From assembly GCA_028293745.1 (NCBI GenBank), contig JAQGOF010000191.1:1-64000 (forward strand): 64,000 nucleotides of DNA. Direction: 5' to 3'. Shown here in pieces: positions 1 through 8,795 of this stretch. Position 1 is the stretch's first letter. Each line of letters starts with the position of its first letter. The translations under genes and the position numbers were made by a program. Under the pieces are notes generated by a model. The model saw only the letters and a program-made list of their open reading frames with translations, did not search any database and had not been told where the DNA came from. The stretch is from Gammaproteobacteria bacterium. Its GTDB lineage: Bacteria; Pseudomonadota; Gammaproteobacteria; Steroidobacterales; Steroidobacteraceae.

Positions 1-55
1 CCCGCAAAGGAGCCGCGTTACTTCGCTCGACGCTTGCGCGCAGTGAACAGCAGCA

Positions 56-2476
56 TCAGCCGCGCAGCCTCTCGTTTCTGGGATCCCAGATGGGCTGAGC
101 AATGATCCGTGCGCCGCGCCGCTCGCCTCGCAACAGGATCTCGAACGCGGCGTCCTCCTGCACCAGATTCGGTTCCAGATAGGCAAATGCCAACGACTTC
201 TTGACCGCAAAACCGTAGCCCCCGCCCGTCGTGAGGCCTACGAGTGCATTGCCGCGGTAGACTGGCTCGTTGCCGAGGCAGTCTTCATCTTCGGTTTCGA
301 CTTGCAAGTAAGCGAGCAGAATGCGCGGGCCCTCTCGCAGGGCCTCGAGAGTCGCTGATTTGCCAATAAATTCCTTGTTCAGATCCACAAAGCGCTCCAT
401 CCCCGCATCGATCAGTGTCACCTCGTTGGTCAACTCGCTTCCCCACGCACGGTAAGCTTTCTCCATTCGCAGCGAGTTCATCGCGTAGGTCCCAAAGAGC
501 TTCATACCGTGCGGCTTACCTGCTGACATCAGGGCGCGGTAGATCACCGCCATCTGCGCCATAGGAATATGCAGCTCCCATCCGAGCTCTCCCACATAGT
601 TCACGCGCAACAGACGCACGGCACGTAAGCCGGCCACTTCGGCTTCCTTACCCGTCAGCCAACGAAACGACGCATTCGACAAATCCTGCGCGGTGACGGC
701 CGCAAGCACATCGCGAGCTTTCGGGCCTGCTAACACCAGTACGCCATAGTCATCCGTGACGTCCATGATCGACACTTGCTCACCCGGTCGTTTACGCCAC
801 TCCAGCTGATCCCGGTCATGCAGCTGCGCTACGGCGGCCGACAACACATAAAAATGGTCAGATGTAAGCCGCGTAATGGTGATTTCGCTCTCGATATATC
901 CTGCGGGCGTTAGCAGGTGAGAGAGGGAAATCCCGCCGTCCTTCGAGGGCACCTTGTTAGCGCAGATGCGCTGCAGGAATTCGAAGGCACCGGGTCCCCG
1001 GATGTCAAACTTGGAGAACGTCGACAGATCCATGAGTCCCACACGTTCCCGGACGGCGAGAGCCTCCTCCTTCACCGGCAGCCACCAGTTGGAACGATTG
1101 AAGGAAAACTGTTCGCTCACGCCGGTTGGGCTGTACCAACGCGGACGTTCCCAGCCAAACACCTGGGCAAATTGCGCACCCTCGCCAGCCAACTGCTCGA
1201 ACAACGTAGACTTGCGAAGCCCCCTGCCGACCTCGTGCTGCTCGCCGGGAGGATAGCAGTAGTACATGTGATGATAGTCTTCAATCGCGGCAGCCGTAGT
1301 GAACTCCTTGGTGGCCCAGCTGCCGAAACGCCGTGGATCGAACTCGCGCATGTTGATTTCGGCCTGACCATGGACCATCCATTGAGCCAGGTATTTTCCT
1401 GCCCCCGCACCCTGCGCGACGCCGATCGCCGCTCCGCAATGCATCCAGTAGTTACGGGCTCCGGGTGCCGGGCCGGACAGATACACTCCGTCTGGCGTGT
1501 GCGTGATAGCGCCGGAGATCACCGACTTCAACCCCCCCTTTCCAAAGAGCGGCAATCGCTCAGTCGCCTTCTCCAGCCAGGGCATCAGACGTTCGAGCTC
1601 TGCGGCCACTAGCTCGCTCTCAAAGTCCCACGCAGGTGGCGCCCCGCCCCAGCACACATGGGCGCTTGAAGTCTCATACGGTCCGACGAGCACACCGTGC
1701 GTCTCTTCCCGAAGGTAGGAATTGGAGTACGGATCACGGACGACGGGTAGTTCGGTCTCCAAATCCTTGAGTTCTTGCAGCGGTTCCGTGATCACATAGT
1801 GGTGCAGCATGTTGACGATCGGCACATTCAAACCGGTCCATGACCCCACGACGTCACAGTAGCTTCCGGCACTGTTAACGACATGTTCGCAGCGGATGGA
1901 CCCGTGTTCCGTGTTGACCTCCCACTCTCCCGAGGGCAGCTGTGTAATGCCGGTCACCAACGTGCGTCGATAGATCTCCGCGCCAAGTTGGCGCGCCCCA
2001 GCGGCCATCGCGTTCGTGATGTCTGCGGCCGCTACATGGCCGTCGGTAATGGTTAGAAAGGCAGCCTTGACGCCGAAAGTTTCCAGGTACGGGTGGTAGC
2101 GCGGAATCTCTGCCGGACCGATGATGTGCCCCTCGTAGCCGGCCAGTTTTGAAATGCCGTAGACATGCTTGAGCCAGCGAACCTCCTCCTCGGTCGTGGC
2201 CAAGCGCAGGCCACCGCACCCATGCCAGCTCACCTGGTAGCCGGTCAAGGCTGCCAGCTTGGGATACAGCTCGGTGCCGTATTGGTGCACCTTGGTGATG
2301 TTCAACGAGCCATTGAAGTGCGGGCATTGACCCGCCGCGTGCCACGTCGAGCCGGAGGTGAGCTCGCCCTTCTCAACCAGCACGATGTCCTGCCAACCTT
2401 CCAGCGCCAGGTGATACAGGAGCCCTACGCCCATCACGCCGCCGCCGATGATCACGACTCGCGCGTGCGATTTCAT
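56..2476 (-). CDS. FAD-dependent dimethylglycine/sarcosine dehydrogenase-like protein (DAO + GcvT domains)
   Basis: The 806-residue product begins with a Rossmann FAD motif (GGGVMGVGLLYHLA, residues 11-24) and has the sequence STWHAAG around His46, the position used for covalent FAD attachment in dimethylglycine and sarcosine dehydrogenases. A DAO oxidoreductase domain fills about 1-390, a short linker follows, and an aminomethyltransferase (GcvT-like, folate-binding) domain with its C-terminal barrel covers about 440-800. The family oxidatively demethylates N-methyl amino acids and passes the one-carbon unit to tetrahydrofolate; the exact substrate is not readable. CGGAGCG lies 9 bp upstream of the ATG. 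It follows a similar gene by 52 bp on the same strand, so the two are probably co-transcribed. No signal peptide, so cytoplasmic. Confidence 0.85.
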   Translation of the reverse strand: MKSHARVVIIGGGVMGVGLLYHLALEGWQDIVLVEKGELTSGSTWHAAGQCPHFNGSLNITKVHQYGTELYPKLAALTGYQVSWHGCGGLRLATTEEEVRWLKHVYGISKLAGYEGHIIGPAEIPRYHPYLETFGVKAAFLTITDGHVAAADITNAMAAGARQLGAEIYRRTLVTGITQLPSGEWEVNTEHGSIRCEHVVNSAGSYCDVVGSWTGLNVPIVNMLHHYVITEPLQELKDLETELPVVRDPYSNSYLREETHGVLVGPYETSSAHVCWGGAPPAWDFESELVAAELERLMPWLEKATERLPLFGKGGLKSVISGAITHTPDGVYLSGPAPGARNYWMHCGAAIGVAQGAGAGKYLAQWMVHGQAEINMREFDPRRFGSWATKEFTTAAAIEDYHHMYYCYPPGEQHEVGRGLRKSTLFEQLAGEGAQFAQVFGWERPRWYSPTGVSEQFSFNRSNWWLPVKEEALAVRERVGLMDLSTFSKFDIRGPGAFEFLQRICANKVPSKDGGISLSHLLTPAGYIESEITITRLTSDHFYVLSAAVAQLHDRDQLEWRKRPGEQVSIMDVTDDYGVLVLAGPKARDVLAAVTAQDLSNASFRWLTGKEAEVAGLRAVRLLRVNYVGELGWELHIPMAQMAVIYRALMSAGKPHGMKLFGTYAMNSLRMEKAYRAWGSELTNEVTLIDAGMERFVDLNKEFIGKSATLEALREGPRILLAYLQVETEDEDCLGNEPVYRGNALVGLTTGGGYGFAVKKSLAFAYLEPNLVQEDAAFEILLRGERRGARIIAQPIWDPRNERLRG

Positions 2477-2528
2477 GAATGCGCTCCGAGGGCACCCGCG
2501 CCCGCGTCAGAAGAACAGCAGGAGATCG

Positions 2529-4976
2529 TTAGCATTTGATCTTCTGCATGCCGGGGTCATACAGAGGACGCAGGCTGGCTCGCGTCTCGTAGCGCACACC
2601 GGCCACTTCGATTTCGTAGGACCCTTCGCTTATCCACTCTTCGGTAACCGCCTGGTCTCGACCGACGTATCCCATCGCGACATTTCCTCCAACGGTATGC
2701 CCATACATTCCGGAAGTCGTACGACCCACAATGACCCCGTTGCGATAGATCGGCTCCTCGTGATAGCTGGTCGCCGCTGGATTTGTGAATCTGAAGAGCA
2801 CCATTCGACGCAGCACCCCAAGCTCCTTTTGTCGCAGGACCGCTTCACGGCCGATGAAACCTCCAACCTTGTTGAAGTCGCAGCAGAAACCCAGCCCCGC
2901 CTCCAGCGACGTGTCGTGATCTGTGACGTCGTGACCGAAATGTCGATACCCTTTTTCGATGCGCAGCGAATTGAGCGCGTGATAGCCACAGAGGCGCAGT
3001 CCGAAGCCCTTCCCCGCCTCCACAACCCGGTCAAATACGTCCGGTGCAAACTCGGTAGGCACATAGAGCTCCCACCCAAGCTCGCCTACATAGGTGATTC
3101 GGGAGGCCCGCACGAGTGCGTAGCCGATCTCGATCTCGCGCGAGGTCGCAAAGGGAAACTGCTCGTGGCTCAAATCGTCGTTGGTGAGTGATTCCAGAAG
3201 CGCGCGCGCCTGCGGCCCCATGACACTGATCACGGCCAGTGACGAGGTCACATCCGTGATCGCAACGCGTGCCTCCGCGGGCGTATTGCGTTTGAGCCAA
3301 TGCAAGTCTCGTGTTTGGGTGGTAGGACCTGTGACCACCATGTAGGAATCCGTGTCGAGACGCGTTACCGTGAGGTCCGCTTCGATGCCGCCCCGCTCGT
3401 TCAGCCACTGTGTGTACACCACGCGTCCAATGGCCACATCGATATTATTGTTGCAAATCCGATTGAGCACGGACATCGCATCACGCCCCTGCACCAGTAT
3501 CTTCACAAAAGAGCTCTGGTCGAACACGCCCACCGCTTCGCGCACGGCTCGGTGCTCCGCCCCCGACCAGGGGAACCAGTTCTGTTTGCCCCAGCTGTAT
3601 TCGTATTTGGGCTCGGCCCCCTCGGGGGCAAAGAAATTCGCCCGCTCCCAACCGGCCACTTCCCCGAAACACGCATTGGCCCGGGTGAGTCGTTCGTGAA
3701 GAATGCTCTGACGCGCATTGCGCGCCGTCTCGAACTGCCGGAACGGCCAATGCATGGCGTACAGCAGCCCCAAGCCCTCCTGCGTTCGGTCGTAGAGGTA
3801 CCGGGACGTGCCTTGGAAACGCATGTTGCGGCGGATATCGACATCCCACAATTCAAGTGGCGCATGACCGTTGGCGATCCATTTAGCGAGGGCCATGCCG
3901 GCACCGCCTGCAGACTGGATACCGATCGAGTTGAATCCCGCGGCAACGAAGTAATTGCCGACTTCGGGCGCCTCGCCCAAGTGATACCGATCATCGGGCG
4001 TGAAACTCTCCGGTCCGTTGAAGATCAGCTTCAGGCCGGTATCGCGCAGTGCCGGGACGCGACGCATCGCAGCCTCCAGGTACGGCTCGAGGTGGCTCAA
4101 ATCAGGCGGCAACTGATCAAAGCTGAAGGTCTCTGGAATGCCCTCGTGGCCCCAGGGTTTGGCATTGGGCTCGAAGGTCCCGATCAGGAGCTTGCCGGCA
4201 TCGGTCTTGAAATAGTTGTAGCTGTCCAGGTCGCGCAGCGTCGGCAATAACTCCGGCAGCGCCGGCATCGGTTCCGTGACAACGTAGTAATGCTCCGCCG
4301 CATGCAGTGGCAGGTTGACACCTGACCGACGCGCCAGATGACGCGCCCACATTCCAGCGCAGTTGACCACGTACTCTGCATCAACATCCCCGCGATCAGT
4401 CACCACGCCACAGGCTTTTCCGTTTCTCACTTTGACGTCGAGGACGCGAACGTTTTCGAGAATTCGCGCACCGCTCTTGCGCGCACCCTTGGCCAGAGCC
4501 TGGGTGACATCCACAGGGTTCACGATTCCATCACGAGGCAGATAAACGCCCCCGACGACATCCTCGACGTTCAAGAGCGGCCACAGCTCTCTTATTCGCT
4601 CGGCATCGACCACCTCGCACGGGAAGCCACACAGCTTGGCCATCGAGGCCCCGCGCTTCAGTTCGGTGAAACGCTCCTGATGCGTAGCGATGCTCAAGGA
4701 ACCGTTGCGCACGAAGCCGGTCGCTTGACCGGTCTCGGCTTCGAGGGTCTCGTACAAATCTGCGCTGTACTTCGCCAACATGCTCATGTTGTAAGTCGCG
4801 CGCAGCGTCGGGACGAGACCCGCCGCGTGCCATGTCGTCCCGCAGGTGAGAGTCTTTCGCTCCAGCAGCAAGACTTCTCGGATGCCCAACTTGGTCAAAT
4901 GATAGGCGACACTGCAGCCGATCACGCCACCGCCAACGATGACAACGCGCGCCGAGCGCGGCGCAGAATTCTCCAT
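2529..4976 (-). CDS. FAD-dependent dimethylglycine dehydrogenase-like protein (DAO + GcvT domains), paralogue of the downstream gene
   Basis: The 815-residue protein has the same plan as its neighbour: FAD-binding GGGVIGCSVAYHL near residues 15-27, the covalent-flavin-type motif TTWHAAG with His50, a DAO domain to about 400 and a GcvT-like folate domain to the C terminus. I chose the ATG at 4976 because GGAGAG stands at the right distance before it; an in-frame ATG 51 bp further upstream (5027) has no Shine-Dalgarno sequence. Probably first gene of a two-gene unit. The family demethylates dimethylglycine, sarcosine or related N-methyl compounds; which one cannot be told from sequence. Sequence divergence between the two copies suggests different substrates rather than a recent duplication. 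Confidence 0.85.
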   Translation of the reverse strand: MENSAPRSARVVIVGGGVIGCSVAYHLTKLGIREVLLLERKTLTCGTTWHAAGLVPTLRATYNMSMLAKYSADLYETLEAETGQATGFVRNGSLSIATHQERFTELKRGASMAKLCGFPCEVVDAERIRELWPLLNVEDVVGGVYLPRDGIVNPVDVTQALAKGARKSGARILENVRVLDVKVRNGKACGVVTDRGDVDAEYVVNCAGMWARHLARRSGVNLPLHAAEHYYVVTEPMPALPELLPTLRDLDSYNYFKTDAGKLLIGTFEPNAKPWGHEGIPETFSFDQLPPDLSHLEPYLEAAMRRVPALRDTGLKLIFNGPESFTPDDRYHLGEAPEVGNYFVAAGFNSIGIQSAGGAGMALAKWIANGHAPLELWDVDIRRNMRFQGTSRYLYDRTQEGLGLLYAMHWPFRQFETARNARQSILHERLTRANACFGEVAGWERANFFAPEGAEPKYEYSWGKQNWFPWSGAEHRAVREAVGVFDQSSFVKILVQGRDAMSVLNRICNNNIDVAIGRVVYTQWLNERGGIEADLTVTRLDTDSYMVVTGPTTQTRDLHWLKRNTPAEARVAITDVTSSLAVISVMGPQARALLESLTNDDLSHEQFPFATSREIEIGYALVRASRITYVGELGWELYVPTEFAPDVFDRVVEAGKGFGLRLCGYHALNSLRIEKGYRHFGHDVTDHDTSLEAGLGFCCDFNKVGGFIGREAVLRQKELGVLRRMVLFRFTNPAATSYHEEPIYRNGVIVGRTTSGMYGHTVGGNVAMGYVGRDQAVTEEWISEGSYEIEVAGVRYETRASLRPLYDPGMQKIKC

Positions 4977-5344
4977 CAGGTCTCTCCACTCATCGCGAGA
5001 ATCGGAAACATTCCGTCGGGAATCCATAGTTTAGTTGCACAACAGCCACAACGCGATCCTTGCGGCCATCAGGCTGACCCGGCGTCCAACAGCCCGGGAA
5101 CCGGGTTTGATACCCTACACGGGGCACCAATTCGCGTCGTTAGACGGGGACGAACTGCCGGCCAGGCTGTAGCAGAGCTGGGGGGCCGGGCTGTCGATGT
5201 TCAGCGAGAGCGCGAGGTTGGCCGCTTTCCCGGTAGTCAGCCGTTGGTGAAGGGACTATGCTGAAATCAATCCTCTCGGGCGCTGCCATTAGAGCGTGCA
5301 GTTCCAGCCATGGCGCGAGGGAGACGCAGGCGAGGACGCACCCG
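4977..5344. other. Divergent intergenic region between the dehydrogenase pair and the monooxygenase operon
   Basis: About 370 bp separate the two divergent start codons, so promoters for both units should lie here. I could not pick out a convincing sigma-70 or sigma-54 promoter. The only local structure I see is a small hairpin, CCCGG-GAA-CCGGG at 5093-5105, followed by TTTGATA. In-frame codons upstream of the monooxygenase start (from 5258) show no family similarity and are treated as non-coding. Confidence 0.4.
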
Positions 5345-6838
5345 ATGAGGCTGCTGAACCGCGACGATTGGTACGAAATTTCGCACGACCTCGACTGGAC
5401 GCTCTCCTATGTCGAGGAGAGAGATGCTTTTCCCGCAGAATGGACGGGAAGCGGCGGCGTTCCAAAAGCGGCGTGGCAGGCGTGGGAAGAGCCCTTTCGC
5501 ATATCCTACCGCGACTACGTCGGGGTCCAGCGTGAGAAGGAAGCCGGTGTTGCCGGTGTGCGCGACGCGCTCAAGCGCGCGCATATCTACGAGCATCTCG
5601 ACCCAGCCGTCGCAGCCATATCGCACTTCCACATGGGTGCGCTGTGCATGGTCGAGCAAATGGCAGTTACAATGCTCGGTCATTTCGCGCGCTTCGCGCC
5701 GAGCCCTCGGTGGCGCAACATCTCCGTGTTCGGCATGCTCGACGAGATCCGACACGCGCAGCTGCAACTGTTGTTCTCGCATGATCTGCTGAAGCACGAT
5801 CCGCGCTTCGATTGGTGCCAAAAGGCCTTTCACACGAACGAGTGGGGTATTGTCGCCATTCGCAGCTTTTGCGACGACTGGCTGCTGAACGCCAACTGCG
5901 TCGATGCCGCGCTTGCCGTGCACCTCACCGTGGAGCACGGATTCACGAACATGCAGTTCGTCGCGCTCGCCGCCGACGCAATGGAGTCCGGCGACATCGG
6001 TTTCTCGAATCTGCTTTCCAGCATTCAGACGGACGAAGCGCGACATGCGCAACAAGGTTTCCCAACGCTGGAAATTCTGATGAAGCACGATCCACAGCGC
6101 GCCCAGCGCGTCATCGATGTGAGCTTCTGGCGCGCTTTCCGACTGTTTCAGGCGATAACCGGAACGGCGATGGACTATTACACGCCGGTCGGAAAACGGA
6201 AGATGTCGTTCAAGGAATTCATGCTGGAGTGGGTGGTCGATCAGCACGAGCGCACGTTGCGCGATTACGGCCTCGAGCGGCCGTGGTATTGGGAGACCTT
6301 CCTCAAATGCCTCGACCACGGCCATCATGCGCTGCATCTGGGCATGTGGTTCTGGCGCCCGACACTGTTCTGGAAGCCGAATGCCGGCGTGTCCCGCGCT
6401 GAGCGGCAATGGCTCAATGGCAAATATCCGGACTGGGAAGAAAGCTGGGGCGTGCTCTGGGACGAGATCATCAAGAACATCAACACCGGGGACATCGCGA
6501 AGACACTGCCGGAAACATTGCCGGCGCTCTGCAACCTGACGCAGCTTCCGATCGGCACACACTGGGACCGTCATCATCTCGAATGTTTCGAGAGCCGATA
6601 CGATGGACGGACCTACCATTTCGATTCCGACGTGTCCAAATGGTGCTTCGATCTCGAGCCGACGCGCTATGCCGGACATCTCAACGTGGTCGATCGCTTC
6701 GTCGCAGGCCTCATCCAGCCGCCAAACCTCGCCGGCGCCTTGGCGTGGATGGGCCTCACACCAGAGGTGATGGGAGATGACGTTTACGATTATCGCTGGG
6801 CAGCGGAATTCAACCGCGACCGGCCGGCCGCCGCATAA
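5345..6838 (+). CDS. tmoA: Soluble diiron monooxygenase hydroxylase alpha subunit (TmoA-like)
   Basis: The 497-residue product matches toluene 4-monooxygenase TmoA almost without gaps. All six iron ligands are present at the same numbers as in TmoA: Glu104, Glu134 and His137 (DEIRHAQ), Glu197, Glu231 and His234 (DEARHAQ), and the catalytic Thr201 in GFTNMQF. The start at 5345 (MRLLNRDDWYEI) matches the TmoA N terminus; the longer in-frame extension to 5258 looks non-coding. The enzyme family hydroxylates aromatic rings or epoxidises alkenes with O2, within an alpha2-beta2-gamma2 hydroxylase. Residue 103, which controls regiospecificity in TmoA (Gly) and TouA (Glu), is Val here, so substrate or regiochemistry may differ. 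First gene of a five-gene monooxygenase operon. Confidence 0.93.
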   Translation: MRLLNRDDWYEISHDLDWTLSYVEERDAFPAEWTGSGGVPKAAWQAWEEPFRISYRDYVGVQREKEAGVAGVRDALKRAHIYEHLDPAVAAISHFHMGALCMVEQMAVTMLGHFARFAPSPRWRNISVFGMLDEIRHAQLQLLFSHDLLKHDPRFDWCQKAFHTNEWGIVAIRSFCDDWLLNANCVDAALAVHLTVEHGFTNMQFVALAADAMESGDIGFSNLLSSIQTDEARHAQQGFPTLEILMKHDPQRAQRVIDVSFWRAFRLFQAITGTAMDYYTPVGKRKMSFKEFMLEWVVDQHERTLRDYGLERPWYWETFLKCLDHGHHALHLGMWFWRPTLFWKPNAGVSRAERQWLNGKYPDWEESWGVLWDEIIKNINTGDIAKTLPETLPALCNLTQLPIGTHWDRHHLECFESRYDGRTYHFDSDVSKWCFDLEPTRYAGHLNVVDRFVAGLIQPPNLAGALAWMGLTPEVMGDDVYDYRWAAEFNRDRPAAA

Positions 6839-6863
6839 CACGTAATAGGCTGGAGACATGGTG

Positions 6864-7109
6864 ATGCTCCCGATCTATGGCCGCTTCCTCGGCGACTTCA
6901 CCGCCCACCTCGTGGCGGTAGACAACGAAGACACGATCGGCGAAGTGGCGGCGAAAATCGCCGTTCATTCCATCCGCCGACGCTTGCCCGCCGAACCGGC
7001 GGGCAGTTACGAGGTGTCGATCGATGGACGCGTCATTCCGGCTGAGGTACGCGTGAGCCACCTCTCGTTACGGCCGCTGCATTGGATCGACGTGCGATGG
7101 AAACGGTAA
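6864..7109 (+). CDS. tmoB: Monooxygenase hydroxylase gamma subunit (TmoB-like)
   Basis: This 81-residue protein has the size, ubiquitin-like-fold pattern and position of TmoB, the small gamma subunit of the toluene monooxygenase hydroxylase: a conserved start (LPIYGRFLGDF), a central helix and a C-terminal strand ending IDVRWKR. It lies directly after the alpha subunit. Three candidate starts are stacked (ATG 6858, GTG 6861, ATG 6864); GGAG at 6852-6855 is best spaced for 6864, which also fits the family N terminus. The stop codon overlaps the next gene by 13 bp, implying translational coupling. Confidence 0.85.
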   Translation: MLPIYGRFLGDFTAHLVAVDNEDTIGEVAAKIAVHSIRRRLPAEPAGSYEVSIDGRVIPAEVRVSHLSLRPLHWIDVRWKR

Positions 7110-7438
7110 CGGGCCCATCGCACCGACCGCCACTTGTCGAGGTGTGCCGCGTCGAGGACATCTGGGACGGCGAGATGGCGTCGTTTCGCGTCCACGATTT
7201 CGCGATACTGCTTGTCAGGCTCGGCGGGCAGTTCCACGCTTATGACGGGCGCTGCCCTCATCAGGGTGCCGCGCTTGTCGAGGGTGAGTTGTCGGGCGCC
7301 GTTTTGACGTGCCACGCGCATCATTGGCAATTCGATGCGGTCACGGGCGCCGGGATCAATCCGCGGAAGTCTTGTCTCAAGCGCCTGCACCTGGAGATCG
7401 TCGAGGGGAAAATTCGCATCGAAGGTCTCGGCGGATGA
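7097..7438 (+). CDS. tmoC: Rieske [2Fe-2S] ferredoxin of the monooxygenase (TmoC-like)
   Basis: The 113-residue protein contains a Rieske cluster site: Cys53-Pro-His55 and Cys72-x2-His75 (CPHQ and CHAH). Its family carries electrons from an NADH reductase to the diiron hydroxylase. I start it at ATG 7097, inside the end of the gamma-subunit gene, rather than 7082, because this fits the family N terminus. Its TGA overlaps the ATG of the next gene (ATGA at 7435-7438). The reductase that should reduce it (TmoF) is not encoded in this operon. Confidence 0.9.
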   Translation: METVTGPSHRPPLVEVCRVEDIWDGEMASFRVHDFAILLVRLGGQFHAYDGRCPHQGAALVEGELSGAVLTCHAHHWQFDAVTGAGINPRKSCLKRLHLEIVEGKIRIEGLGG

Positions 7439-7752
7439 ACGTCGCGTCTCGCGACAACCACGGCGATGGAGCGGCCAATTGGGTCGGTCCCGTGCTCCGT
7501 GTTGGCGATCTGGCCGAAGCCGTTGCGCGCGCGATCGCCGAGGACAATCCCGGAAAGCGGATCAGCATCCTCGATCGCGGCGATTACGTCCGCCTCCACA
7601 CGGAACAGATATGCCGCCTCACCAGGCAGACCCTGGAGCGGCAGCTTGGACATCCTTACGAATTGCGGCTGCTCGAGATCGAAATGCCGTCCTTTTCGGG
7701 ACGCCTTGAGACACGCGCCGACGAATACGTCTGGTATTACCGGAATTCATAA
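7435..7752 (+). CDS. tmoD: Monooxygenase effector/coupling protein (TmoD-like)
   Basis: The 105-residue product matches the catalytic effector protein of four-component aromatic and alkene monooxygenases, which docks on the hydroxylase and speeds turnover without bound cofactor. The recognisable pattern is the WVGPVLRVGDLAEAVARAI start, a middle RGDYVRLHTE segment and an IEMPSFSGR motif near residue 84. The ATG is fused to the preceding stop (ATGA), typical of co-translated subunits. It is followed by 27 bp before the beta subunit. Confidence 0.9.
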   Translation: MNVASRDNHGDGAANWVGPVLRVGDLAEAVARAIAEDNPGKRISILDRGDYVRLHTEQICRLTRQTLERQLGHPYELRLLEIEMPSFSGRLETRADEYVWYYRNS

Positions 7753-7779
7753 AGCACTTCTCGCCGCGGGAGAGAACTC

Positions 7780-8793
7780 GTGCAACGCGCGCTTAAAACC
7801 TGGTCCGCTTTCGGGGAGCTTGGTCGCAAGCCTAGTGAATACGAAGTGGTCACGCACAAGCTGAACCACACCATGCGCGAGCCCCCGCTGGAGCTGCCCC
7901 CTGATGCCCATGGCAACCTCTGGCTGAAAAAACACCGCGACAGCATCCCTCTGAAGGTCGCCGATTGGGACCTGTTCCGCGACCCGGACCAGCTCACCTA
8001 TCGTGTCTATGTGAAGGGCCAGGACGAGAACGAGACCTTTGTCGACGGCATGTTGAGCGAATTCGCCGCCCTGCCCGAACAAAGTCTGTCGCGCACCGTC
8101 CTTGATCTTCTGCAGACCTGCCTCACACCGACCCGCTATCTGGCGCACGGCCTGCTGATGATGTCTGCCTATGTCCAGCAGCTCGCGCCCTCGAGCTACA
8201 TCGGCAATTGTGCGGCCTTCCAGACTGCCGATCACCTGCGCCGTATTCAGCGCGTCGCGTATCGCACCAAGCAACTCGATCTAGAGTATCCCGCGCGCGC
8301 CTTCGGCAAAACCGAGCGACAGACGTGGGAGGAGCATGCGGAATGGCAGGCGATGCGACGAGGGATCGAGCGTCTGCTGGTCGCTTTCGATTGGGACGAT
8401 GCCTTCGTCGGTTTGAATCTCGTGGTCAAGCCCCTCTGCGACGAGCTCACGCTGCGCCAATTTGCCATCGTGGCGCGCGAGCTCGGCACGAGCTTCGATG
8501 CGCTTCTGGCGGACAATCTGTTCCTCGATGCCCAACGCAGCCAGCGCTGGTCCGCGGCTCTGTGTCGGTTCCTCGCCGATGCCGACAGCGGGAATCGCGC
8601 GCATCTCGCCGCACTGCTGAGCAAATGGTATCCGTTCGGCGAGGAAGTCGTTAAAACAGGGAGCCGCCTGCTGGGTTCGTCTTCTCACTCTCGCGCGGCC
8701 GAGGAGATCGCGGCCGCGACAACAGCGGCCTGGTCCGGCTTTCTGTGCAAGGCGGGGCTTGCAAACACGGACACAGAAGAGGCGCGAGGGTGA
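7780..8793 (+). CDS. tmoE: Monooxygenase hydroxylase beta subunit (TmoE-like)
   Basis: The 337-residue helical protein has the length and motifs of TmoE, the non-metal-binding beta subunit of toluene-type hydroxylases (KTWSAFGELGRKPSEYE at the N terminus, then YVQQLAPSSYIGNCAAFQ around 127-144). It scaffolds the hydroxylase dimer. The start codon is GTG at 7780. Gene order alpha-gamma-ferredoxin-effector-beta is the canonical tmoABCDE order; the expected next gene, a ferredoxin reductase, is replaced by a sensor kinase that begins 2 bp after this stop codon. Confidence 0.9.
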   Translation: MQRALKTWSAFGELGRKPSEYEVVTHKLNHTMREPPLELPPDAHGNLWLKKHRDSIPLKVADWDLFRDPDQLTYRVYVKGQDENETFVDGMLSEFAALPEQSLSRTVLDLLQTCLTPTRYLAHGLLMMSAYVQQLAPSSYIGNCAAFQTADHLRRIQRVAYRTKQLDLEYPARAFGKTERQTWEEHAEWQAMRRGIERLLVAFDWDDAFVGLNLVVKPLCDELTLRQFAIVARELGTSFDALLADNLFLDAQRSQRWSAALCRFLADADSGNRAHLAALLSKWYPFGEEVVKTGSRLLGSSSHSRAAEEIAAATTAAWSGFLCKAGLANTDTEEARG

Positions 8794-8795
8794 GC

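Noticed and set aside
5290-5344. Sigma-54 promoter for the monooxygenase operon
   Set aside because: TGGCGCG is present near 5314 but the GG and GC elements are not separated by the required 10 bp.
5267-6859. Open frame of 530 codons on the minus strand
   Set aside because: It is fully antisense to the hydroxylase alpha gene, whose frame has every diiron ligand of the family. High GC makes such shadow frames long.
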